DNA of 64,000 nucleotides, taken from Antilocapra americana (taxonomy: Eukaryota > Chordata > Mammalia > Artiodactyla > Antilocapridae). A model generated the notes under the pieces. That model was not told the origin of the DNA and did not search any database. It worked only from the letters and a program-made list of their open reading frames with translations. Where the stretch lies: assembly GCA_007570785.1 (NCBI GenBank), contig ML662449.1:11656822-11720821 (forward strand). The letters run 5' to 3'. Made by a program: the position numbers and the translations under genes. Below, one piece after another: positions 49,611-59,099 of this stretch; position 1 is the first letter of the stretch; each line of letters opens with the position of its first letter.

Positions 49611-50576
49611 GTTAGTAAGCCTGTTTCGGCATCCTGAAAGGGAAATACAATGGCTTTCCAACCATTCATCAAGCACCCACCTTATGCAAGGCAGACAAAA
49701 GAAGGAAATTTATGGTTCCTATCCTTAGGTTCTTTCCAACAGGATACTAGGAAAAGCTCACACCTTGTGGCAGGTTTCTTAATGGTTAATGACAGGATGT
49801 CACAACCGGAAGAGCATTTTCAGAAAGAACAGTATTTCCTAGAAAGGATCCCAGATTCATGTAGCTACACTGACAGCACAATCAGAGACCAGAATTCTCC
49901 AGTAATAGGTACAAGTGAGAAGAGACAAGGTCTTTGTTTTGGAGACTCCGAGTAATTTAAGAGAATCTGACATGCCAAGGGGACCTACAGCTGGCAGGAA
50001 ATGGACAACTTAGTCTGTTTCCTGTGACCAGAAAGTGGTACAGGAAAACCTGGAAGTGAGGCAACCTCCCCCTAAGGGGTGCATCTGCCACCTCAAGGTC
50101 TAGCAAATAGATTCAGAGCTACTAGAAGACTTCTTTCACTGTTCACAATGTTTGTGAACAACTTTAAAGACAGGAGACAGTTTTTTCATGAAAACAGATT
50201 TAAGTTATAAGGAGAGACACCATCTCAAGTCCACTTCCATCTAAACCAACTTTTTTGTCAGCCACATCAGCCTCCCTCTCCTCTGCTTTTATATGACCAT
50301 TTTCAGTAACAGACCACATGAAGAGTGCATCAAATATTACTATAATACTTGGCTAAATTGCTATTTGGCACTCCATCAATCTCCAGTGGGTGACGGTACT
50401 TTAAATGCAAAAACAGGTAATCTTCCATGGAGTACTTTTACAGTGGGGGGAAAAATCTGGAATGGCTTAAGGAATATTTTTAAAATCAACGAACAGATAA
50501 GGACCAAAAGGCAGACAGAACCTGAGGGTTAAATACTATACAGATGTTCAATATTACTGAATCTGCTCAAATATGT

Positions 50577-50887
50577 TTCAGTAACTTCAGTCGCTCAGTC
50601 TTTGCGACCCCATGAACTGCAGCACACCAGGCCTCCCTGTCCATCACCAACTCCCAGAGTCCACCCAAACCCATGGCCATCAAGTAGATGACGCCATCCA
50701 GTCATCTCATTCTCTGTCTTCCCTTTCTCCTGCCCTCAATCTTTCCCAGCATCAGGGTCTTTTCCAATGAGTCAGCCCTTCACATCAGGTGGCCAAAGTA
50801 TTGTAGTTTCAGCTTCAACATCAGTCCTCCCAATGAACACCCAGGCCTGATCTCCTTTAGGATGGACTGGTTGGATCTCCTTGCAGA
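50577..50887 (-). mobile_element. BovB 3' end, minus strand
   Basis: Reverse complement of the last 310 bp of BovB, with GACTGAAGTTACTG at its 3' tip. Opposite orientation to the two BovB copies in the same CEP68 intron. Confidence 0.9.
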
Positions 50888-50899
50888 TGTTTATTTTTA

Positions 50900-51110
50900 T
50901 CCTAACAAGTGTTAACAGCTAAGGAACCTTTCCCTTGTGCCAGGGAACTATGCCAAGCACTTTGTCAATATTTTATTTAATCCTAAGAAATCATGAAGCA
51001 GGGGCTAATTAATGTCACTCCCATTTTACTGAGGAAACTGAGGCATGAAGAAGTTACCTAACTTATCCAAAGTTAGTAACAAGGTTGAGCTAAAGTCATC
51101 GGATTTGACT
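50900..51110 (+). mobile_element. MIR SINE
   Basis: TGCCAAGCACTTTGTCAATA, CCCATTTTACTGAGGAAACTG and TAACTTATCCAAAGTTAG are clear MIR blocks. Confidence 0.75.
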
Positions 51111-51502
51111 TGAGAGCCACAGCTCAATTGCTTTCCTCACCTGTATGAATAACTGGCCCAACATGTTAATGGAATTAAAGTTTTTATTTTGTCGACTTTT
51201 GGCCACACTACTGATTTTTTGCTTTCTTTTGGCTTCCTTCAACCACTGAGGGTCTTCTGTGTTCCAAACACCGTTCCAGGGTCTGGGGAAACCACAATAC
51301 AGTGTGATGTATAAAAACCAGAGGCTACAGAAGGCAGACCAAAGTAGGGAGTGATTATTAGTTGAGGGGTAGGGAAAGAACTTTAAAAAGCTTTCCAGAA
51401 AAGGTGAAACCTGAGTTACTGGCTCTTTTCTGTAGCAGGAGACCCATAACTTAATGACCAAGGTGCTGGAAGGAACAAGAATGGGAAGGGATGACCTCTA
51501 AT

Positions 51503-51575
51503 TCTTTTTTTTTCTTTTTTTAATTGAAGGATAATTGCTTTACAGAATTTTGTTGTTACCTCTACCTCCAAGCCT
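51503..51575 (-). mobile_element. L1 3'-tail scrap
   Basis: A T-rich tract followed by TTAATTGAAGGATAATTGCT and TTTACAGAATTTTGTTG, typical of the 3' tip of ruminant L1 in reverse. Confidence 0.6.
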
Positions 51576-52440
51576 TGTACCATTGACTTCTTGACCCAAA
51601 ACACTGTCATGCATTTTTAACAACATCCTTCACGTCCCAGGTCTAGGGACGTAAGGGTATTTATGAATGTCATATATCTTCGTGTCCGCCCTCCCCATCC
51701 CCCTCCAGTAAACTCCCAGTGAGGTCCAAATTTGCTGTGGCACTGGCAGGTTTCCGTTCATTTTTATTACAAACAATACACCGAGCCCAACCCAATAATT
51801 ACAAAGGGCTTGAAACACGTTTTGGACTTGTGCTCCCGGGCTGGGAACCGTTCTAGCGATGACAGTTGGAAAGGAGGGGCCTTTCCAGGGAAAACATGTG
51901 AGAGGAATTGCATTTTCTCCTCGGCAGCCGGGGCTGCCGCATTCAAAGCGACCAGAAGGCAACGTTCGTCTCCATCTTAACAGCCGGAATGACCCTGAGC
52001 GGGTGAGAGAGGGTCTCTAAGGCAGCCCGGATCCAGGGGCAGCTCGAGGCCCTAACTCCCGGAGCACCTGGGCCGGGCGAGCGCGCGGGGTAATAAACAA
52101 GACACGCCCGAGGCGAGGCCACGAGGGAGAGAGTCCTCCGAAGCCGGGGCGGCCACGCAGCGCAGCTGCTCGGCAGGGAGGATGCCCGGGCACGCTCGCT
52201 CCCGCGGCCCGATTTCGCCGCGCTCAGGCTTTGCCAACTGCGGCCTCCCGCCTCCGCGCCCCGACTCCCGGCCGCTCCCCTCACCCGCCGTTCCGCCTGC
52301 AAAATGGAGGCCCCGGCGCGAGGCGCCCCCGGCCCCCTGAAGCCTCGGCGCCCTTAGGGGAGGGGGACGCCAGGCCCCGCGGCCCCCAGCGCCGCAGAAC
52401 CGCGAACTCCGCGCCCGTGCGCCAGTCGGTCGCTACCTAC

Positions 52441-52560
52441 CGCGTCCGGAGCCCGTCGGACTCCCCGAGCGGGCCGGCGGCGTCGGCGGGCGCACGCTGC
52501 AGCTCCGAAGACGGAGTCCCAGGTGGACACCGCGGCCCTCCCGCCCGAGTCCCGAACGCC
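52441..52560 (-). other. CEP68: CEP68 non-coding first exon (5' end estimated)
   Basis: On the minus strand a good donor, GCG then GTAGGTAG, lies at 52440 within the CpG island. The transcription start is probably within about 100 nt upstream of it, below the CCAAT pair. No TATA box seen. Confidence 0.55.
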
Positions 52561-52635
52561 CGGGGCGGGACCGAGCGCCGGCCACGCCCTCCGCCGCCCC
52601 GCCTCCGCGCGGAGGCCGCCTTCGGGGCGGCGCGA

Positions 52636-52670
52636 CCAATCCCAGCCGTCAGTCCGGAGGCCCGACCAAT
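52636..52670 (-). promoter_or_regulatory. CEP68: Paired CCAAT boxes
   Basis: Two copies of GACCAAT, starting 30 bp apart (CCAAT at 52636-52640 and 52666-52670), read as ATTGG toward CEP68. Spacing of about three helical turns is typical of NF-Y pairs. GC boxes flank them at about 52561-52568 and 52677-52684. Confidence 0.65.
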
Positions 52671-53120
52671 GCACGACCCGCCCCTGCAAGAAGAGCCCAC
52701 CCCTGGCACCGCCTGGGCCTATGGGAAGCCGGCGCTTCTTCGGACAGCTGTCCTCCCTCGCCTTCCGCGCTGGCGGCTCGCGTTCTAGCGTTCTGGATGA
52801 AAGGGGTAGTGAGAGGGCGCGTAGTCCCCGGCCGCCAGGAAGGGTGGGTGCCCTCGGGCGCTCTGTTTTAGCTAGTAGGCCGCAGCCCAAGTCATGCACC
52901 CGTCCATTTCCATTCATTTTGGGCAAAGCGCCTGGCAGTGTTCCTCGCGCGCCGCTGCCAGAGAGGCGGGCCCAGCCTTCGTGCGTCTGTTTACATTCGC
53001 ATCTAAACAATCGGGCTTGTGACCGAGGCCTGAACAGGTGCCTCGGCGCTCGAGCGCCGGAAGAGGGCGAGGTTCTCCTCCCCTCCCCGCCTCCCACCCC
53101 CGCCCCGCCACCCCGCTCCT

Positions 53121-53699
53121 GGCCTAGAGGTTGGAGACAGCTCTAGGTGGAATCTTAGGCAGGCTCGTAAAGGATGGGAGGTTTGGGAATAAATGAACCA
53201 GGAGCTGCAGAGCGGCTCTCCGAGCAGCCTGTTCCGACGGGAAATCGCTTATGGAATTTGAGGGGAAGTGGGATCCAGCTCGTGGGAGGCCACGATGCAC
53301 ATCCTCTTCCACCACCTCCTCCTCTCCTCCTCCCGCTAGCATGAGGCCTGGGAGCTTAACGGCACAGCTTGTACTGCTGAGCGATTTATGGGGCGTAAAA
53401 GAACTACCACCGGCCTGGAATAGGGGAGGGATCACCTGGTAATCTGTGTCAGACCCTTCCTGCGTTCTGATACGTTTACCCAGCAGCACTTGAGCAATCC
53501 GGCTTACCTTGAATCTCTCACCAGTTCATCAAATAGGTCTGTAAATGTCTGAACCCCCTCTGTGGGCAACCTGAATTCCAGAGCACACATGCTTTACCAA
53601 TAAGCTCTTTGGCCTCAGACAGGTTAGCAGATAAAGCCTTGTTGGGTTTTCCAGAACCTGCAATGATAGCTGGGGATTGTGTCTAATCCAAGAGTCATA
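53121..53699. other. Intergenic stretch upstream of CEP68
   Basis: Moderate G+C flank of the CpG island. I see no gene or named repeat. Confidence 0.6.
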
Positions 53700-54440
53700 A
53701 ATTTTGACAGAGAAGAAACTAGCCCACATGGTTTCTTGGTTTTACTTGGGCAACACGTTGATTTTATTTGGGGGGCTCACTCCAAATCAGAAGGATATTC
53801 AGGTCCTGGTGGCCAAAAGGACCTCCTATAGTCCATCTCTGAGGCTGCAGAATGCAACCATGTCACCTACCGCAACAAAAATGTCCTCATACCTGCCCCA
53901 AAGGAGAACAGTTCAAAGTCTCAGCAGTCATTGTATCTGGTCCCAGGTCCAAGTATGCAGATGATGGTCCATCTGAGACAGGCTGGAACCGGGACTTGGG
54001 ACTCTTTACTGCAGTACATGCACCTGGACATCTCCTCAAGCAACAAAATACAAAGAAACTATAAGAGACTAAAAATAACTGCAGGTGAGCAGGTGGTGCA
54101 AACTATGAACAAAAAGATACAAAAAGGCCAAAAGACCAAAACCCCACTGCCACTTCTGAGGTTCCGGCAGCAAAAGCAGGGTACCATGCATGATGCCTGC
54201 ACATAGCACCACAAAGGGGATGGGCAGACCACTCAAACGCCTTCTGGCCCCCACAGATCCACCCCTCCCCTCACCCCACTTAAAGAACCAGCTTGTCCTC
54301 TTCGGGGAGTGAGCAAGGGAACTTTTTACTTGTCTTTACTCCCTGGTGTACAGCACTAGTCCCAATAAAGCCTTGCCTGAATTCCTCTTCTGTCCTCTTA
54401 TCAGGGCCTGTTGATTAAAGAGTCCAGGTTGGTAACACAT
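53700..54440 (+). mobile_element. Probable solo LTR of a ruminant endogenous retrovirus
   Basis: The right part has an LTR-like layout: a TTAAAGAACCAGC promoter-like segment, an AATAAA signal at about 54364, and an R/U5-like end GATTAAAGAGTCCAGG. It resembles the BTLTR1-type ends I know from cattle. No gag, pol or env sequence is next to it. The left border is approximate. Confidence 0.6.
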
Positions 54441-54654
54441 TCACTTTCTAAATCTTCATCAGTATCCTATCTCAATGTAATATGTAGACTAAACTATGGA
54501 GTTAATGATCACTGACATACTTAAAACGCAATAATGAAGACAAAGAGGATGAAAATCGCTTAAAAATCACTAAAAACTTTACATTTGTAAATACAGCAAG
54601 AAGGGAGATACAAATAGAGTCTATACTCCTCATTTTTTTACACTGGTATATGCT

Positions 54655-54860
54655 GGCTCGTGTGCATGCTCAGTTGCGTCCGACTCTTTGAACCCTGCGG
54701 ACTCTAGCCTGCTAGGCTCCTCTGTCCATGGGATTTCCTAGGCAAGCACACTGGAGTGGGTTGCCTTTCCCTTTCCAGGAGATCTTCTTGATCCAGGAAT
54801 GGAACTCATATCTCCTACATTTCAGGCAGATTCTTTGCCACTGAGCCACTAGGGAAGCCT
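54655..54860 (-). mobile_element. Bov-tA SINE
   Basis: In reverse: AGGCTTCCCTAGTGGCTCAG head, GATCAAGAAGATC region, and a terminal GTCGGACGCAACTGAGC. Confidence 0.9.
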
Positions 54861-54869
54861 GCACAATGT

Positions 54870-55940
54870 GAGAATTGTGAGTTCAGTTTTATTTAGGGCA
54901 AAATGAGGACTATAGCCTGGGAACCAGCCTCTCAGACAGCTCTGAGGCACTGCTCTGAAGAGGTAGGGAAGGAAGTCAGGACATATGTGAGTTTAGTGAA
55001 GGGGTCACTTGTACTTAAGCACACATTTTGACAGAAGGTTGCTTCTAGTCATGAGGGACAAATGTCTCTGGTAACGATTTTAGTGCTTTTCTAGGTATGA
55101 GGAGATGTCAGAAATTAGGCTCATGAAAACTCCTCCTGAAAATATCTAACTAACTGAAGGCCTGTCCTGCCAATTTTTCCCAGAGCATTGAGTGCCTCAT
55201 TCCTAATGTCCACCCTGAACTCCTTGGAGGATGGGCTGAAAGTCAGAGACTACAGTGGCCAATGACTTCATTCTTGTAGAACCAGAGGGCGAGTGACAAT
55301 TTTTATTTGGCGGTAACAGTCCATTCATTAGCCTCTGAAGTGGTACCAGATGGAACAACTTCTGCAAAAGAGCTGCTAAACTGGGGGTGCCAGCAGGCAT
55401 CTTGAGACTTCTAGGAGGGTGTAGTGTCAGGGAAGGAACTTCACTTGGCCTGTATACTCCATCTCGCTGACAGAAAGAAGATATGCACAGAGAAAGCTGA
55501 CTTGGGGGTCATGGTTAACTTTGGACAGAAAGTGAAAGTGAGATGTTTAGTGGTGCTGATTTGTGGTTAGTTGGAGACATATAGAGCTGAAGTTCAGAAA
55601 TCAGAGCTGGAGGTGAAAGTGAGGTATAGATATGTTAAGATTATTAAGCAGAAACCTCAAGTGAATAGAGTTTAGAGACCAGAATGGGGGCTCACTCATG
55701 CCCTACAACCATAGCAGAGCCCAACAGAAAGAAGATAAGACACCTCTTCTTTCCTGACAAGGAAAAGTCAAGGACTCTGTTTACTACAGCACTCTCCCAT
55801 GCCTTTGCCCCTCTAAAAAAGCAGTCTCCTTCCCTTACCGTGGGGAACTTGCATGGCAGAGTTGAAGACCCCTGCCTTACAAATTTCAGTTGATCCCAAA
55901 TAAACCCATCTTTACTGGAGAAATATCTGGCAGTTTTATT
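54870..55940 (+). mobile_element. Possible degenerate LTR-type repeat, family uncertain
   Basis: The run from TATTTAGGGCAAAATGAGGA to CAAATAAACCCATCTTTACT reads like an LTR-type interspersed repeat ending in a poly(A) signal (ATAAA at about 55901) and GGAGAAATATCTGGCAG. I cannot name the family. It may be one element or two. Confidence 0.35.
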
Positions 55941-56019
55941 TTTTAAGATTTTTTTTTAATGTGGACTGTTTTGAAAAATCTTTATTTGTTACGATATTGT
56001 TTCTTTTTTATGTTTTGGT

Positions 56020-56133
56020 TTTATGGCCAGGAGGCATGTGGGATGTTAGCTCCCCCACCAAGGATTGAACACATCCCCCTGCACTGGAAGGCAAAGTCCT
56101 AAGCACTAGACTGGACTGCCAAGAAAGTTCCAG
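56020..56133 (-). mobile_element. CHR-type SINE fragment
   Basis: In reverse: GGAACTTTCTTGGCAGTCCA head, then GTTCAATCCTTGGTGGGGG and AACATCCCACATGCCTCCTG. Confidence 0.75.
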
Positions 56134-56678
56134 TCTATTTGTTTTAGATCAACAAATGTGAAATAACAAAAGCTACAGACAGGAAAGAGATTTCCACAGG
56201 CATGGAATAGACTGAAAAAGCAGTGGGTTACTGCTGTAATATATCTATTTTTCAGCCATTTCCCCCTCTTCCCCTTCCTCAAGCAGGTAGCAGGCCCTGT
56301 GTTTACTTTCCTCAGGGGAGGTCTGTGGTGACATGAAAGGAGAAGCTGAAAAACATTCCCTTCCTGGCTTTGTTTTCTACCCCACTGAGGTGATTCAGTG
56401 TACAGTGGGGAGAAGAGACAGGAAATGGCTCTGAGAGAAACCTGAGCAGAGGCACTTGTGGATTTTCTCCAAAATAAAAGATGTCCTCTAGCTAGGGGAA
56501 GGGTCCAGGCTTCTGTGACAGCCAGGACCTATGCTCTCCTCCCTTACAACTACCCACATCCTCCTGCCAGGGGCTGGCCAGATCTCAGAGGGAACAGTGA
56601 GGTGTCTCCAACCTCACCAAACTTCCACATGCCCTGAGGGTGACATGGAGGCTAGTGGCTGTTAGACCTGAAGAACTA
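56134..56678. other. Intergenic stretch, no recognised feature
   Basis: About 550 bp between a SINE and a BovB copy. I see no coding or repeat signature that I can name. Confidence 0.5.
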
Positions 56679-57500
56679 AACAGCCTCTTGATGAGGGTGA
56701 AAGAGGAGAGTGAAAAAGCTGGCTTATAATTCAACATTCAAAAAACTAAGATCATGGCATCCAGTCCCATCAATTCATGGCTAATCAGTTCAGTTCAGTT
56801 GCTCAGTCATGTCCAACTCTTTGCAACCCTATGAACTGCAGCACGCCAGGCCTCCCTGTCCATCACCAACTCCTGGAGTCTACCCAAACCCATGTCCATC
56901 AAGTCAGTGATGCCATCCAGCCATCTCATCCTCTGTTGTCCCCTTCTCCTTCTGCCCTCAATCCTTCCCAGCATCAGGGTCTTTTCCAATGAGTCAACTC
57001 TTCGCATGAAGTGGCCAAAGTATTGGAGTTTCAGCTTCAACATCAGTCCTTCCACTGAACACCCAGGACTGATCTCCTTTAGGATGGACTTGATGGATCT
57101 CCTTGCAGTCCAAAGGACTCTCAAGAGCCTTCTCCAACACCACAGTTCAAAAGCATCAATTCTTCGGCGCTCGGCCTTTTTCACTGTCCAACTCTCACAT
57201 CTATACATGACTACTGGAAAAACCTTAGCCTTGACTAGAAGGACCTTTGTTGGCAAAGTAGTATCTCTGCTTTTCAATATGCTGTCTAGGTTGGCCATAA
57301 CTTTCCTTCCAGTTGAGCTATTTCAAATCCTAAAAGAAAGGCAATGCCAAGGAATGCTCATGGCTAATAGATGGGGAAAAAGTGGAGACAGTGACAGACT
57401 TTATTTTCTTGGGCTTGAAAGTCACTGAGGACAGTGACTGTGAAATTAAAAGATCCTTGCTCCTTGGAATAAAAGCTATGACAAACCTAGACATATTAAA
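56679..57500 (+). mobile_element. BovB fragment (outer copy, interrupted)
   Basis: Plus-strand BovB at 56679-56784 (AGCCTCTTGATGAGGGTGAA to TTCATGGCTAAT) resumes at 57358-57500 with GGCTAATAGATGGGGAAAA and TTTATTTTCTTGGGCTTGAA. The missing middle is replaced by a second, inverted BovB. Confidence 0.9.
56785..57357 (-). mobile_element. BovB 3' end nested in another BovB, with inverted 5' part
   Basis: The reverse BovB 3' end occupies 56785 to about 57305. From about 57306 to 57357 the sequence is BovB again but in the plus orientation, joining two internal BovB segments (GAGCTATTTCAAATCC and AAAGGCAATGCCAAGGAATG). The whole insert lies between two copies of TCATGGCTAAT (56774-56784 and 57358-57368). 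Confidence 0.88.
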
Positions 57501-57504
57501 AAAC

Positions 57505-57668
57505 GGAGCCTGCCAGGGTCCTCTGTCCATGGAATTCTCCAGCCAAGAATACTGGAGTGGGTAGCCATTCCCTTCTCCAGGGGATCTTCCTGAACCTGGG
57601 TCTCCTGTGTTGCAGGCGCATTTTTTTGTTTTTTCTTTTCAGGCGCATTCTTTATCAGCTGAGCCATA
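57505..57668 (-). mobile_element. Bov-tA SINE with a small internal insertion
   Basis: Reverse Bov-tA (TGGCTCAGCTGATAAAGAAT head, GAATACTGGAGTGGGTAGCC core). A 17-nt T-rich piece at 57623-57639 interrupts it, between two copies of CAGGCGCATT. Confidence 0.88.
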
Positions 57669-57775
57669 GTGGTGCGGATTCAATTCCTGGTCAGGAAATT
57701 AGATCCCAAATGTTGCAACTAAGAGTTCACATGCCATAATTAAGACGCAGGGCAGCCAAAACAACAACAACAACT
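57669..57775 (+). mobile_element. CHR-type SINE fragment
   Basis: GGATTCAATTCCTGGTCAGG, AGATCCCAAATGTTGCAACT and the tail GCAGCCAAAACAACAACAAC. The head is replaced by the neighbouring SINE. Confidence 0.7.
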
Positions 57776-58060
57776 AGGACGGAGGGGTGGGGTGGAGATG
57801 GAGGGGTGGGGAATGGATACTTGTTAGGAGGCTATTGCAGTATTTTACATGAGATGTGAGGAAGGGCCAAAGTAAGGTTATGGCAGTGGGGAAAGAGGAA
57901 GGGACAAATTCTAGTGTAATTTAGGAGGTGGTATCAGTAAACCTTCTTTGCTTATTGGTGAAGGAGAGATAGAGGAACCAAGAGCGTCTTACTATTTTCC
58001 AATTTCAAAACCTGGATAGGTGAAAATCCTATTAATCAGGGGGCAGTGCAGTTTGCTGGA
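57776..58060. other. Possible old interspersed repeat, unnamed
   Basis: GAGGCTATTGCAGTATTTTA with GGTGAAGGAGAGATAGAGGA resembles an old mammalian repeat also hinted at 59.15-59.65 kb. The family cannot be named by eye. Confidence 0.3.
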
Positions 58061-58064
58061 AAGT

Positions 58065-58270
58065 CTGGGTTACATATTTAATTGGCCTAGTTCAAATCCC
58101 ACCCCCCACTACATCCCCAATTAGCTGTGTGGCCTTGGGCAAGTTACTGAAACTCTGAGCCCACATACCTAGATTTCCTCACTTGTGAGAGGGTTATAGT
58201 AATACACATCAGTCTCTCAGACTACTGAAAGGATTAAATGTGGCAGTGTTTGTAAAGCACCTGTTGTATT
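58065..58270 (-). mobile_element. MIR SINE
   Basis: Clear reversed MIR: AGCTGTGTGGCCTTGGGCAA, GTTACTGAAACTCTGAGCC, TTTCCTCACTTGTGAGAG and AGGATTAAATGTGGCAG. Confidence 0.85.
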
Positions 58271-58407
58271 GTGGCTTTGAAGAAATTAAAGAAAACCAAT
58301 TATATAGATAAGACTTGGAGAATAAAGAATACATGTGGTTTAAGAGAAATTCTGTTTAAGATGTCTGCATGAGATTCCATGCAGTAGACTTGGTGTACTT
58401 TTGGGGG

Positions 58408-58530
58408 GGGCAGGGAGGAGCTGTGCAGAATATGGGATCTTAGTTCCCTGACTAGAGATCAAGCCCGAGTCCCACGCAGTGGAAGCACACACAGAATCTT
58501 AACCACCGGGCCTTCAGAGAAGTCCCTATC
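58408..58530 (-). mobile_element. CHR-type SINE fragment
   Basis: In reverse: AGGGACTTCTCTGAAGGCCC head, GCTTGATCTCTAGTCAGGGA and AACTAAGATCCCATATTCTG. Confidence 0.8.
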
Positions 58531-58567
58531 TTGGTGTACTTTTTAAAGAGACCTAGAAATATGTGAG

Positions 58568-58775
58568 GGCTTCCCTGATGGCTCATCAGTAAAGAATCTG
58601 CCTGCAACGCAGGAGATGTGGGTTCAATTCCTGAGTCGGAAAGATACTCTAGACAAGGAAATGGCAACCCACCTCGTTTTCTTGCCGAGGAAATCCCGTG
58701 GACAGAGGAGCTTCACAGCTGCAGTCCATGGGGTCACAAAAGAGTCAGAAAGGACTCAGCGACTAAACAACATCA
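58568..58775 (+). mobile_element. Bov-tA SINE
   Basis: GGGCTTCCCTGATGGCTCAT head, B box GGTTCAATTCC, and GTCCATGGGGTCACAAAAGA to AGCGACTAAACAAC. Confidence 0.92.
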
Positions 58776-58894
58776 AGAGGTATGAGAACTACAAAAGAAG
58801 GGGTGATGCTTCCGCTGCCCTTGGTCAGTTGTGCAGTTCTCAAATATGGCCACAAGGTGGAGTCTGTTCAGTGCAAAAAGCTTCCCAAATGAGT

Positions 58895-59093
58895 GAAGTC
58901 TCAGTAGTGTGGGACTCTTTTGCGACCCCATGGAACGTTGCCTGCCAGGCTCCTCTGTCCATGGGATTTCCCAGGCAAGAACAGTGGAGTGGGCTAACAC
59001 TTTCTTTTGCAGGGTATCTTCCTGACCCAGGGATCAAACCCAAGCACCAAGTCTCCTGCATCGGCAGGCAGATGCCTTACCACTGAGCCAAGG
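58895..59093 (-). mobile_element. Bov-tA SINE
   Basis: In reverse: TGGCTCAGTGGTAAGGCATC head, GGTTTGATCCCTGGGTCAGG and GTTCTTGCCTGGGAAATCCC. Confidence 0.9.
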
Positions 59094-59099
59094 AGACAA

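Larger units (their letters stand above)
41600..52440 (-). other. CEP68: CEP68 intron 1
   Basis: 10.8-kb intron between the CpG-island exon and the start-codon exon. It carries two plus-strand BovB pieces, one minus-strand BovB 3' end, two Bov-tA SINEs, a MER5A-type element, a MIR and an L1 scrap. The stretches 42840-44160, 44640-46120, 47190-48590, 48800-49440, 49610-50570 and 51110-51920 show no recognisable feature. Confidence 0.8.
51930..53120 (-). promoter_or_regulatory. CEP68: CpG island, CEP68 promoter
   Basis: The only long stretch in the window with dense CG dinucleotides and very high G+C. It coincides with the expected 5' end of CEP68. Long open frames on both strands here come from base composition and have no domain. 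Confidence 0.85.

Noticed and set aside
52354..53097. 247-codon minus-strand open frame and several plus-strand frames in the CpG island
   Set aside because: Very G+C-rich DNA has few stop codons. The frames are Arg/Pro/Gly-rich, overlap one another on both strands, show no domain, and cover the CEP68 promoter.
56807..57428. 163- and 178-codon frames near 57 kb
   Set aside because: Both lie in the BovB copies (one is the end of the reverse-transcriptase ORF, the other its antisense). Truncated retroposon, not a host gene.
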